Position numbers and translations under genes: made by a program. A stretch of DNA of 10,181 nucleotides. It comes from JAVBOJ01 sp031550755 (GTDB lineage Bacteria > Bacillota > Clostridia > Oscillospirales > UBA929). Of the stretch, positions 1 to 6,000 are shown one piece after another. The notes beneath the pieces are model-generated. The model had not been told where the DNA came from, searched no databases, and saw nothing but the letters and a program-made list of their open reading frames with translations. The stretch spans positions 1 to 10,181 of the forward strand of contig JAVBOJ010000085.1 in assembly GCA_031550755.1 (NCBI GenBank), given 5' to 3'. Every line of letters begins with the position of its first letter. Within the stretch, counting starts at the first letter, position 1.

Positions 1-26
1 CACTATTCTCATTTTTGAGAATAGTG
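1..26. terminator. Perfect 11-bp hairpin at the left edge
   Basis: Positions 1-11 (CACTATTCTCA) and 16-26 (TGAGAATAGTG) are exact reverse complements around a TTTT loop. The stem may continue beyond the left edge. On the plus strand it is followed by GCCCC with no U-tract, so it would not be a classical plus-strand terminator. On the minus strand its downstream flank lies outside the window, so it could terminate a minus-strand transcript. A second, weaker stem (GCGTG at 31-35 with CACGC at 44-48) follows directly. The function is uncertain; the hairpin itself is certain. Confidence 0.4.
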
Positions 27-255
27 CCCCGCGTGAGGGAAAGCACGCTATGGCCCATGGGAGTTGCGTCAAGATGGCAAAGGGGCATGGAGGGACAGAC
101 GGGGGGAGGAAAAAGAAGAAAAGTAGGGTTATGTTAATTGGTTACCATATAAACAGACAAAGAAAAGAAGCGTCATTTATCAACGAAATAATGCAGAAAA
201 CGTTGCTATAACTAGTTTGCTATACAACTAACAAACAAAGAGAAAAGCCAAGAAA
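27..255. other. Intergenic stretch without a convincing gene
   Basis: This stretch has no recognisable gene. The first part (27-100) is GC-rich, with a short palindrome CCCATGGG at 54-61. A 23-base all-purine run follows at 101-123, and the rest (124-255) is distinctly AT-rich compared with the neighbouring genes. One plus-strand frame is open from position 2 to a TAA at 209-211. The ATG at 50 in that frame would give a 53-residue, Lys/Gly-rich peptide after a GAGGG at 35-39. The composition is not protein-like and I do not call it a gene. A non-coding RNA or control region is possible but unproven. Confidence 0.4.
203..230. promoter_or_regulatory. Tandem and inverted repeat, possible operator
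   Basis: TTGCTATA occurs twice, at 203-210 and 217-224, exactly 14 bases apart. Overlapping this is an inverted repeat: TAGTT at 213-217 and AACTA at 226-230, separated by 8 bases. Operators with TAGTT/AACTA half-sites are typical of MarR-type regulators, but this match is only by general resemblance. Any promoter it controls would probably read leftward, out of the window, because the rightward neighbour is the 3' end of the radical SAM gene. Confidence 0.25.
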
Positions 256-281
256 ATGACTTCTCAAAAATGAGAAGTCAT
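256..281 (-). terminator. Hairpin ending the HTH-radical SAM operon
   Basis: A perfect 11-bp stem (256-266 with 271-281) encloses an AAAA loop. On the minus strand the stem starts one base before the last bases of the radical SAM stop codon (TGA, 280-278). It is followed by TTTTC and then a T-rich stretch, which suits an intrinsic terminator. The stem shares its core TTCTCA-N4-TGAGAA with the hairpin at 1-26. Confidence 0.5.
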
Positions 282-1147
282 CCATCAAAACGCAGCCGGT
301 AGGTACATCGCTGACAAAGCGGAGAGGGCACCTGTCTGCGTGAAAATTGCTCATAGAAAGACCGGGCGGCGGGAGAGAGAAGGATGTCAGTCAGAGATTG
401 CGCCGCAACGTTTCCGAGGGAGATAGACCCCTCGGCGTCCAGACAGCAGGGCACCACGGTTCCGTCGCATAAAACGGCCATCTGCCGCCGCAATCCAAGG
501 CAAAAACCGCGGGCGGAAACCGGCGGCGCGTCCGGGGAGGGCCAGTCAAACCGGCGGGTGAACTTCAGGTAAACACCGTTGCCCAGCGTGAAGCCGGTGC
601 GTCCTCGGTCGAAACGCGGGGCAAGGGGCAACTCCACCATATACTTCTTTGATAATGAGTTTACCACATATGCAATAAACGAATCATCGTTTGCATTTTT
701 CATATAATGAAACACGCAAATGGGAAGGTTGGTATCTCTGTTTCGCGTAATTTCAAACAGACTGTCTATCCGCTGTGCCAGCTCGGCTTCGGTGGCGGCG
801 CTGTGCAGTGACACGCTGATTTGCCGCAACGCCGGAGACCGCCAAATCGCCCGAGAGACTTGGGACAGAAGACCTCCCGCCGTTGTCAGGTTCACCAGCA
901 GGCCGTTCTGCCGGCACAGCGTCAAAATCTCCGCCAGCTTCGGGTGGCACAACGGGTCGCCCAACACATGCAGGTAGACATGCTTGGTCACCTGTGCTAC
1001 TTGCGGCAGAAGGGTTTCGAGCCCGGATAGCGTTATGGCGGCGGGTGGCCGCCGGGTACCCGCGCAAAACGGACACCGGTTGGCGCACTCATTTGTGATT
1101 TCAATATACACCCGCTGAAACCGTTGCGGGGCAAATACTTGGCTCAT
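278..1147 (-). CDS. Radical SAM/SPASM domain protein
   Basis: This is a 289-residue radical SAM enzyme. The [4Fe-4S]-binding motif CxxxCxxC is at Cys21, Cys25 and Cys28, following the typical strand 'VYIEITNEC'. GDP at 63-65 occupies the place of the family's GGEP-like SAM-binding motif. A C-terminal SPASM-like region has Cys216, Cys227, Cys234, Cys235, Cys278 and Cys281, with the 'DGTVVPCC' signature at 228-235 that binds auxiliary clusters in this superfamily. The length is complete for a short radical SAM/SPASM protein. The start ATG (1147-1145) overlaps the stop of the upstream HTH gene as ATGA, so it is probably translated by coupling; no strong ribosome binding site is visible. SPASM proteins often modify peptides or proteins, but no precursor peptide is visible nearby, so the substrate is unknown. 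Confidence 0.9.
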   Translation of the reverse strand: MSQVFAPQRFQRVYIEITNECANRCPFCAGTRRPPAAITLSGLETLLPQVAQVTKHVYLHVLGDPLCHPKLAEILTLCRQNGLLVNLTTAGGLLSQVSRAIWRSPALRQISVSLHSAATEAELAQRIDSLFEITRNRDTNLPICVFHYMKNANDDSFIAYVVNSLSKKYMVELPLAPRFDRGRTGFTLGNGVYLKFTRRFDWPSPDAPPVSARGFCLGLRRQMAVLCDGTVVPCCLDAEGSISLGNVAAQSLTDILLSPAARSFYEQFSRRQVPSPLCQRCTYRLRFDG

Positions 1148-1671
1148 TCCAACGACCCCAGCGGCGGCAGCGAAAAATAGTGCAGCGCCGCGTCCACATC
1201 ATCCAGGGCAAAGATCCCTTTGTCGAGGCAAAACAAAATAATCAGGTCAAAGGTGTCGCTTTCCGAAAGCGCCCAGCCGGCTGCCTGCAAAAATGCCCCG
1301 GCCTCTTGCCGCCCAAGGCCTAGCGACAATGCCAGCGCCACGGCGGTTCGCTTGCCGGGATGATAGTCCGGTGACCGCAATTTGGAAAAATGGCGGCGGT
1401 CAAGCCCCGCCCGGCGGTAGACCTCCGTGTCGGACAAGCCTTTTTCGTCGATCAGCCCCAACAGCAACTCGCAGAAGGGTTTCCGCCTGTGCACCCGGAT
1501 GTAATCGGGCAGCTCCGACGGGATATCCTCCTCGCAAACGTGCGCCGCCGAATCGACTTCCGACATCGAACGCATCAGCTTCAAAGCCTTTACCTCGAAA
1601 ACAGCCTCCGTCCGCTCTATGCGTTGCGCCACATACGAAGCGAGCTCGTCCAAAAACGCCTGTGACAGCAA
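1144..1671 (-). CDS. Helix-turn-helix-like protein paired with vWA gene
   Basis: I place the start at TTG 1671, giving 175 residues. GGAGG lies 8 bases upstream of it, whereas the longer reading from ATG 1791 would begin with an unlikely hydrophobic stretch and run through the start of the divergent vWA gene. Residues 1-60 are acidic and helical with no recognised domain. Residues about 66-170 match by eye a helix-turn-helix-like module I know from Firmicutes, including the C-terminus of some macrodomain proteins: 'LIDEKGLSDTEVYRRAGLD' (73-91), then 'RRHFSKLRS' (92-100), a 'YHPGKRTAVALALSL' helix, and a C-terminal 'FDLIILF' segment. It is probably an XRE-like regulator or protein-interaction adaptor. 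It overlaps the radical SAM gene by 4 bases and is divergent from the vWA gene, so it may regulate both. The role is inferred. Confidence 0.75.
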   Translation of the reverse strand: MLSQAFLDELASYVAQRIERTEAVFEVKALKLMRSMSEVDSAAHVCEEDIPSELPDYIRVHRRKPFCELLLGLIDEKGLSDTEVYRRAGLDRRHFSKLRSPDYHPGKRTAVALALSLGLGRQEAGAFLQAAGWALSESDTFDLIILFCLDKGIFALDDVDAALHYFSLPPLGSLE

Positions 1672-1689
1672 CTGCCTCACCTCCGTTTT

Positions 1690-1726
1690 GTCGCCCGGCA
1701 GGCGACCATGCGCGCCCGCCGGCGCG
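1690..1726 (-). promoter_or_regulatory. Two tandem GC-rich hairpins before the HTH gene
   Basis: Two perfect 6-bp stems lie side by side: GTCGCC (1690-1695) with GGCGAC (1701-1706), and CGCGCC (1711-1716) with GGCGCG (1721-1726). In the minus-strand leader the first hairpin ends five bases (AAAAC) before the GGAGG that serves the TTG start at 1671, so it could affect translation of the HTH-radical SAM operon. For the divergent vWA gene the stems lie upstream of the likely -10 box and would not be transcribed. Confidence 0.35.
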
Positions 1727-1727
1727 G

Positions 1728-1733
1728 TATACT
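1728..1733 (+). promoter_or_regulatory. Probable -10 box of the vWA gene
   Basis: TATACT matches the sigma-A -10 consensus at five of six positions. It lies 32 bases before the vWA start codon, which would leave a short leader holding the ribosome binding site. No good -35 is present at the expected spacing. The core GTATAC (1727-1732) is a palindrome, so a minus-strand -10 (TATACC) for the HTH-radical SAM operon could occupy the same bases, with only a TTTTTT -35 at 17-base spacing. Confidence 0.35.
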
Positions 1734-1765
1734 GGAGATACAAACTCAAAAAAAGGAGAATATGT

Positions 1766-2353
1766 ATGAACAAAACGCTCACCGAAATCATCTATGTCCT
1801 CGACCGCAGCGGTTCCATGGGCGGGCTGGAGCACGAAACCATCGGCGGTTACAACGGATTTCTCACAAAACAGGCCGCCTATCCCGGCCAAACCATCGTC
1901 ACTACCGTGCTGTTTGACGACCAATACGAGATCCTCTACAATGGCCGCGACGCCCGCGAGGCCGCCCTGGACGCGTCCCAATACTTCGTGCGGGGTTATA
2001 CGGCGTTGTATGACGCGGTGGGCAAAACCATTCTGGATGTGGGCGCGCGGCTGGCCGCCACGCAGGAAAAGGACCGCCCCGGCAAGGTTATTTTTGTCAT
2101 CACCACCGACGGGCAGGAAAACGCCAGCCGAGAATTCTCCCAAAACAAGGTGCGCGAGCTCATCACCCATCAGCGGCGGGTCTACAACTGGGAGTTTTTG
2201 TTTTTCGGCGCAAACATCGACACGGCGCGCGAGGCAGAAAACATTGGCATTGCACGCGAAAGGGCGGTGTCGTTCAAGGCTACGCCCAAGGGAATGCAGG
2301 AGATGATGTGCTGCATGTGCGACGAGGTGAAGGCGCTGCGCGGCGTCGATTAG
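1766..2353 (+). CDS. Cytoplasmic vWA domain protein
   Basis: This is a 195-residue protein made almost entirely of one von Willebrand factor A domain. The MIDAS metal site is intact: Asp13-x-Ser15-x-Ser17 in 'LDRSGSM', Thr79 in 'GYTALYD', and Asp115 in 'TTDGQEN'. There is no signal peptide or membrane segment, so it should act in the cytoplasm. It resembles small stand-alone clostridial vWA proteins and, more distantly, TerY-type vWA proteins. I chose ATG 1766 because AGGAG (1754-1758) lies 7 bases upstream; another ATG at 1762 is in a different frame and too close. vWA domains usually bind partner proteins through Mg2+. The obvious candidate partners are the divergently encoded HTH and radical SAM proteins. 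No MoxR-type AAA ATPase is visible in the window. Confidence 0.88.
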   Translation: MNKTLTEIIYVLDRSGSMGGLEHETIGGYNGFLTKQAAYPGQTIVTTVLFDDQYEILYNGRDAREAALDASQYFVRGYTALYDAVGKTILDVGARLAATQEKDRPGKVIFVITTDGQENASREFSQNKVRELITHQRRVYNWEFLFFGANIDTAREAENIGIARERAVSFKATPKGMQEMMCCMCDEVKALRGVD

Positions 2354-2399
2354 ACCTCATTGTCTTATTATACCACCTCGGCGGCCTCGGGGCAAACAA

Positions 2400-2432
2400 A
2401 AAGCGCGCGGGAGAAAAGATCCCGCGTGCTTT
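2400..2432. terminator. Bidirectional intrinsic terminator
   Basis: A 13-bp stem (2400-2412 with 2420-2432, one G-T wobble) encloses a 7-base loop. On the minus strand it is followed at once by TTTGTTTG after the T's of the stem, a good terminator for the DUF6514-like gene. On the plus strand it ends in GCTTT with a further T-run at about 2442-2449, so it can also stop vWA transcription. It lies between two convergent stop codons (2353 and 2492). Confidence 0.8.
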
Positions 2433-2491
2433 CTGCATTCTCTTTTTTTCTATCTCCGTCATTATGTAAGCTAGTCCGATTTTGCTGCAGA

Positions 2492-2815
2492 CTACTGCCC
2501 GCTGGCTTTGCGGCGTTTTGATTTTTGCGGCGCGTTTTCCTGCTGCCAGTCCTGAACGATCTCCTCCAAAGACTCCGGGAAGGTGAAGGTGCGCGCCAAG
2601 CTGGTGATGAGCTCACGCACGGCGTCGGCGTCCTCACACACGGAAGCCGCCGCAGTTACCTCGGCTGTTTCGGGGGCATACAGCTCCGACTGCACGATTT
2701 TCACGCCGTATCGATGGGGTTTGCCCGGGATGTCCTCCAGATAATAGGAAAGTGTCAGCGCGCGGGCTTCCCGCAGACAGACGTAGCATTGCGTAACCAG
2801 ATTCGCGGTTGACAT
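2492..2815 (-). CDS. DUF6514-like small protein
   Basis: This is a 107-residue protein resembling the DUF6514 family of clostridial proteins of unknown function. I recognise the pattern 'YGVKIVQSE' (37-45), a following Glu/Thr-rich strand, and a C-terminal helix 'FPESLEEIVQDW' (79-90) where the family has its conserved 'P..L.d...DW' ending. Residues 91-107 are a basic, disordered-looking tail. The start is ATG 2815, because GGAGGGAGG lies 7 bases upstream; an ATG 18 bases earlier overlaps that ribosome binding site and is rejected. The gene is single, with its own promoter (2845-2874) and terminator (2400-2432). There is no signal peptide or membrane segment. Its function is unknown. Confidence 0.75.
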   Translation of the reverse strand: MSTANLVTQCYVCLREARALTLSYYLEDIPGKPHRYGVKIVQSELYAPETAEVTAAASVCEDADAVRELITSLARTFTFPESLEEIVQDWQQENAPQKSKRRKASGQ

Positions 2816-2844
2816 GACAAATCCTCCCTCCACGTGTTGTCCCT

Positions 2845-2874
2845 ATTGTATACGTGCTAACAACCGTTAGTCAA
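2845..2874 (-). promoter_or_regulatory. Promoter of the DUF6514-like gene
   Basis: On the minus strand, TTGACT (2874-2869) is a strong -35 match. It is followed by TACAAT (2850-2845) at 18-base spacing, or TATACA (2852-2847) at 16-base spacing. The start codon is 30 bases further on, after a clear ribosome binding site. Confidence 0.65.
2857..2870. promoter_or_regulatory. Palindromic operator candidate CTAAC-N4-GTTAG
   Basis: CTAAC (2857-2861) and GTTAG (2866-2870) are exact inverted repeats around AACC. The palindrome fills the spacer between the -10 and -35 of the DUF6514-like promoter and touches the -35, the usual position for a repressor site. TetR-family operators often have this form, but no TetR gene is visible in the window. 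Confidence 0.4.
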
Positions 2875-2920
2875 GTATTGATTTTGCATAATGGCCAAAT
2901 TTCGACAAAAATCTATTATG

Positions 2921-2998
2921 TTTCACTCCGCAGAAAATGGGAAATTTTGCAGTACAGGGATTAGAGATGTTTTCCACAATTTTCACTGCGGAAATATG
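2921..2998. repeat. Paired short repeats in the control region
   Basis: TTTCACTCCGCAGAAAAT at 2921-2938 and TTTCACTGCGGAAATATG at 2981-2998 start exactly 60 bases apart and share TTTCACT and the A-rich tail. Within them TCCGCAG (2927-2933) and CTGCGGA (2986-2992) are exact inverted copies. They lie between the DUF6514-like promoter and the large secreted-protein gene and could be paired protein-binding sites. Confidence 0.3.
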
Positions 2999-3008
2999 TA
3001 AACAGAGG

Positions 3009-3051
3009 TTAACTTTTCCCCCATTTCTTTCGATATTCTAATATAGAATAT
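3009..3051 (+). promoter_or_regulatory. Likely promoter and AT palindrome before the RCC1-Big_2 gene
   Basis: ATATTCTA (3033-3040) and TAGAATAT (3044-3051) form a perfect 8-bp-arm palindrome around ATA, ending 7 bases before the ribosome binding site GGGAGGG (3059-3065). Candidate -10 boxes (TATTCT 3034-3039, TAATAT 3039-3044, TAGAAT 3044-3049) lie inside the palindrome. TTAACT at 3009-3014 is the best -35-like sequence, but its spacing to TATTCT is 19 bases, longer than ideal. A regulator bound here would block transcription. The palindrome is clear; the promoter assignment is tentative. Confidence 0.45.
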
Positions 3052-3073
3052 TTTTCATGGGAGGGCTCCAATT

Positions 3074-6000
3074 TTGAATACAAAACGTCTGATTTCCCTA
3101 CTACTCACCCTCTGCCTGCTGCTGACCGTCGCGGTGGTGCCGGCGGCGCGTGCGGATTTTACCGAGATGGTGATCAAGGTGGTTTCGGGCGCCAACCATA
3201 CCGTGGCGCTGCTGTCGGACGGTTCGGTCTGGGCTTGGGGCAAAAACGATATGGGTCAGGTGGGCGACACCACCAACACCACCCGGTTTTTGCCTGTGCG
3301 GGTGCCGCTGCCCGGTCCGGCCGCCGACATTGCCGCCGGCGGAAATCATTCGTTTGCCATTTTGAGCGACGGCACGCTGATGGCGTGGGGCAACAACAAA
3401 AACGGCCAGCTCGGTGACGGCACCACCGCCAACCGCAACCGGCCGGTCGTGATTTATGCCATGCAGGGCGTGCAAAAAGTCGCGGCGGGGTTTTCCCATA
3501 CTCTGGCTATCGACAAGGACGGGACTTTGCGCGCGTGGGGCAAAAATGATTATGGTCAACTTGGGCGGAGGAACAATATCAACTCGCTGGAACCGCGGCT
3601 CGTCCTGTTCGAGCCGCTGACAGACGCCGATTATGACGCTCAGAAAAACGAGCTGCCCGACAATCAGCCCAAGGTCTTAGCCATCGCGGCGGGATACCAG
3701 CACAGCGTCGCGACGCTGGCGGACGGGCGGGTCATGTCCTTCGGCGGCAATACGTCCGGGGAATTGGGCGACAAGAGCACGCTCAACAAAAACATGCCGG
3801 TCGAGGTCGGCGAGCTGCCCGGCACGCCGGTGTCGATGGCCGCCGGCGCGGATCACACGCTGTTCCTGTTTGCCGACGGAACCCTGTACGGCTGCGGCAG
3901 CAACAAATTTGGCCAGCTCAGCCCGCTGGTGGACATTCCGGTGCATGACAGGCCGTTTAAACTGACGGACGGCGTAAAAATTGGCGCGGACAACGCCACG
4001 ATCAGCGCCGGATATCAATATTCGACCGCGGTTTTGAGCGCCGCCGCGCCGGGCGGCGGAAATGTAAAAACCTGGGGAAATAACGACTGGGGGCAGCTCG
4101 GCAACGGAATGCAGGGCGGCCGGGGCAGTTTTTATGTCACCCTGCCGGGCGCTGTCCGCGTCGCGGCGGGCTATTATCACGCCGAGGTTCTGGACACGGC
4201 CGGCCAGCTCTGGGGCTGGGCGTACAACGGCTTCGGCGAGCTGGGCGATGGCACGTATTTAAACCGTATGTCGCCTGTGGCGCTGCCGATGCAGGTGTTT
4301 TACGAAGACGTTGCCACCGTCTCGGATATCCGCATTTCGCCCATCATGGCCACCTGGAAAATCGGCGTGCCGTTTGACGGCTTCGCCGCCTCGCTGCTGC
4401 CGCTCAACGCGCTGGACAAGAGCGTGGAGTGGTCGGTCAGCCATACCTCGGTGGCCGATATTGACGCCGCGACCGGCGTCATCACCGCCAAAAAGGCCGG
4501 CACAGTCACCGTCTACGCCAAGGCCTACAACGGCCGCACCGCCGAGGCCCAGCTCACCGTCAAAGCCGATCCCGCCTCGGTGCGCATCACCTCCGCGCCG
4601 ACGCGGCTGGTCAATGTCGGCACCTTTTCCCGCCTGAACGCCGAAATGAAGCCCACCGAGGTCTATGACGGCACGATGGTCTGGAAAATTGTGGACGACG
4701 ACGGCAGTCTCGTCGAGTCCAACGACGTGGCGTTTATCAACCCGACCTCCGGGGTGCTGACGGCGCTGGGCAACGGCACCGTCCGCATCCGGGTCTATTC
4801 CGGCATGAAGCCGGATATTTTCGACGAAACCACCGTTGAATGCGGCATTTACACCCGCAAAATTACCCTGCAAAAGGACGGCGCGGACACCGCCAGGGAG
4901 ACGGTCAACATCGACTACAACGTCTCCCCGCCGGTGCAGGGCACCGTCACGCTGACCGCCGTCATTTCGCCGGCCAACACCCGCAAAAGCGACGTGGTCT
5001 GGAGCTCCACCAACCAGAGCGTGGCCGCCGTCACGCCCGATCCGGGCAATCCGCTCAAGGCGGTGGTGACCGCCATGCGGCCGGGCTATACCACCATCAC
5101 GGCCACAGCGACCGACGGCAGTATGATCTTCGGCACCTGCGGGATCAATGTCGTGCCGATCACCATGGGGCTGGAGCTGTCCGAGTATGACAAAATGATT
5201 GCCGTCGGCGAGGCGTTCTCGCTCAAGGCATTTGCCACGCCCAACCGCGCCGGGCAAGAGGTCGTCTGGTCGCTGCGCAACGAGGACAGCGAGCTAGGCA
5301 AGCCGGTCGCCTCGGTGTCGCAGTCCGGCGTGGTCAAGGGGCTCTCGCCCGGTACCGTTGAGGTCGTGGCCACCGCCGCCGACGGCAGCGGCAAAAGCGC
5401 CTACTGCACCCTCCGGGTCATTACGCCGCTGGCCCGCGTCGTCATTGTTCCCAGCGCCATCACGCTCAATGTGGACGATCCCGCCCGGAAACAGACCCAG
5501 CTCAATGTGACCTACACGCCGTCGCACGCCTCGATCCAGGAGCTCGCGTGGTCCACCTCCAACAACAATGTGGCCACGGTGGACGATTTCGGCCTTGTGA
5601 CCGCCACCGGCCCGGGCACCTGCAAAATCTACGGCAACGCCAAGGACGGCAGCGGCAAATCCACCGCCGCGCAGATCACGGTCATCACGAACGCCGACTC
5701 CCTCACCCTCAACTATACCGAATATCCCAATCTGGCGCTGGGGCGCACGCTGGTGCTCAAGGCCAGCCTGTTTCCGGCCTCGTCGGATCAAAATGTCACA
5801 TGGACGCTCTCGCCCGACAGCCCGCAGGGCGTCGCCACCGTCAGCGATACCGGCGTGGTGCGCGCCTTCGGCACCGGGACGGTGACCGTCCTCTGTACGG
5901 CACGCAGCAATCCGTCCTTACAGGCGCAGTGCGTTGTGACCTGCGTCGTACCGCCGACCTATGCCAAGATGACGCCGGCGGCCGCCAGTATTTACCTCAC

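Noticed and set aside
50..211. A possible 53-residue peptide upstream of the radical SAM gene, considered as a RiPP precursor
   Set aside because: It is on the opposite strand, convergent with the enzyme gene, Lys/Gly-rich with no leader-core pattern, and has only a weak ribosome binding site.
1619..1765. An upstream extension of the vWA frame to 1619
   Set aside because: It lies antisense to the HTH gene and upstream of the likely promoter; ATG 1766 has a well-placed AGGAG and begins the vWA fold directly.
1672..1791. A 40-residue N-terminal extension of the HTH protein from ATG 1791
   Set aside because: The extension runs over the vWA start region and the twin hairpins, looks like a chance hydrophobic stretch, and a TTG at 1671 has a far better ribosome binding site.
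3057..3077. A six-codon leader ORF (MGGLQF) overlapping the TTG start of the large gene
   Set aside because: Its ATG lies within the ribosome binding site of the large gene, it has no binding site of its own, and it is most likely chance.
4259..5257. A 332-residue open frame on the minus strand opposite the Ig-like array
   Set aside because: It is rich in His, Arg and Gly, with no domain and no clear start signal, and is a shadow of the plus-strand gene.
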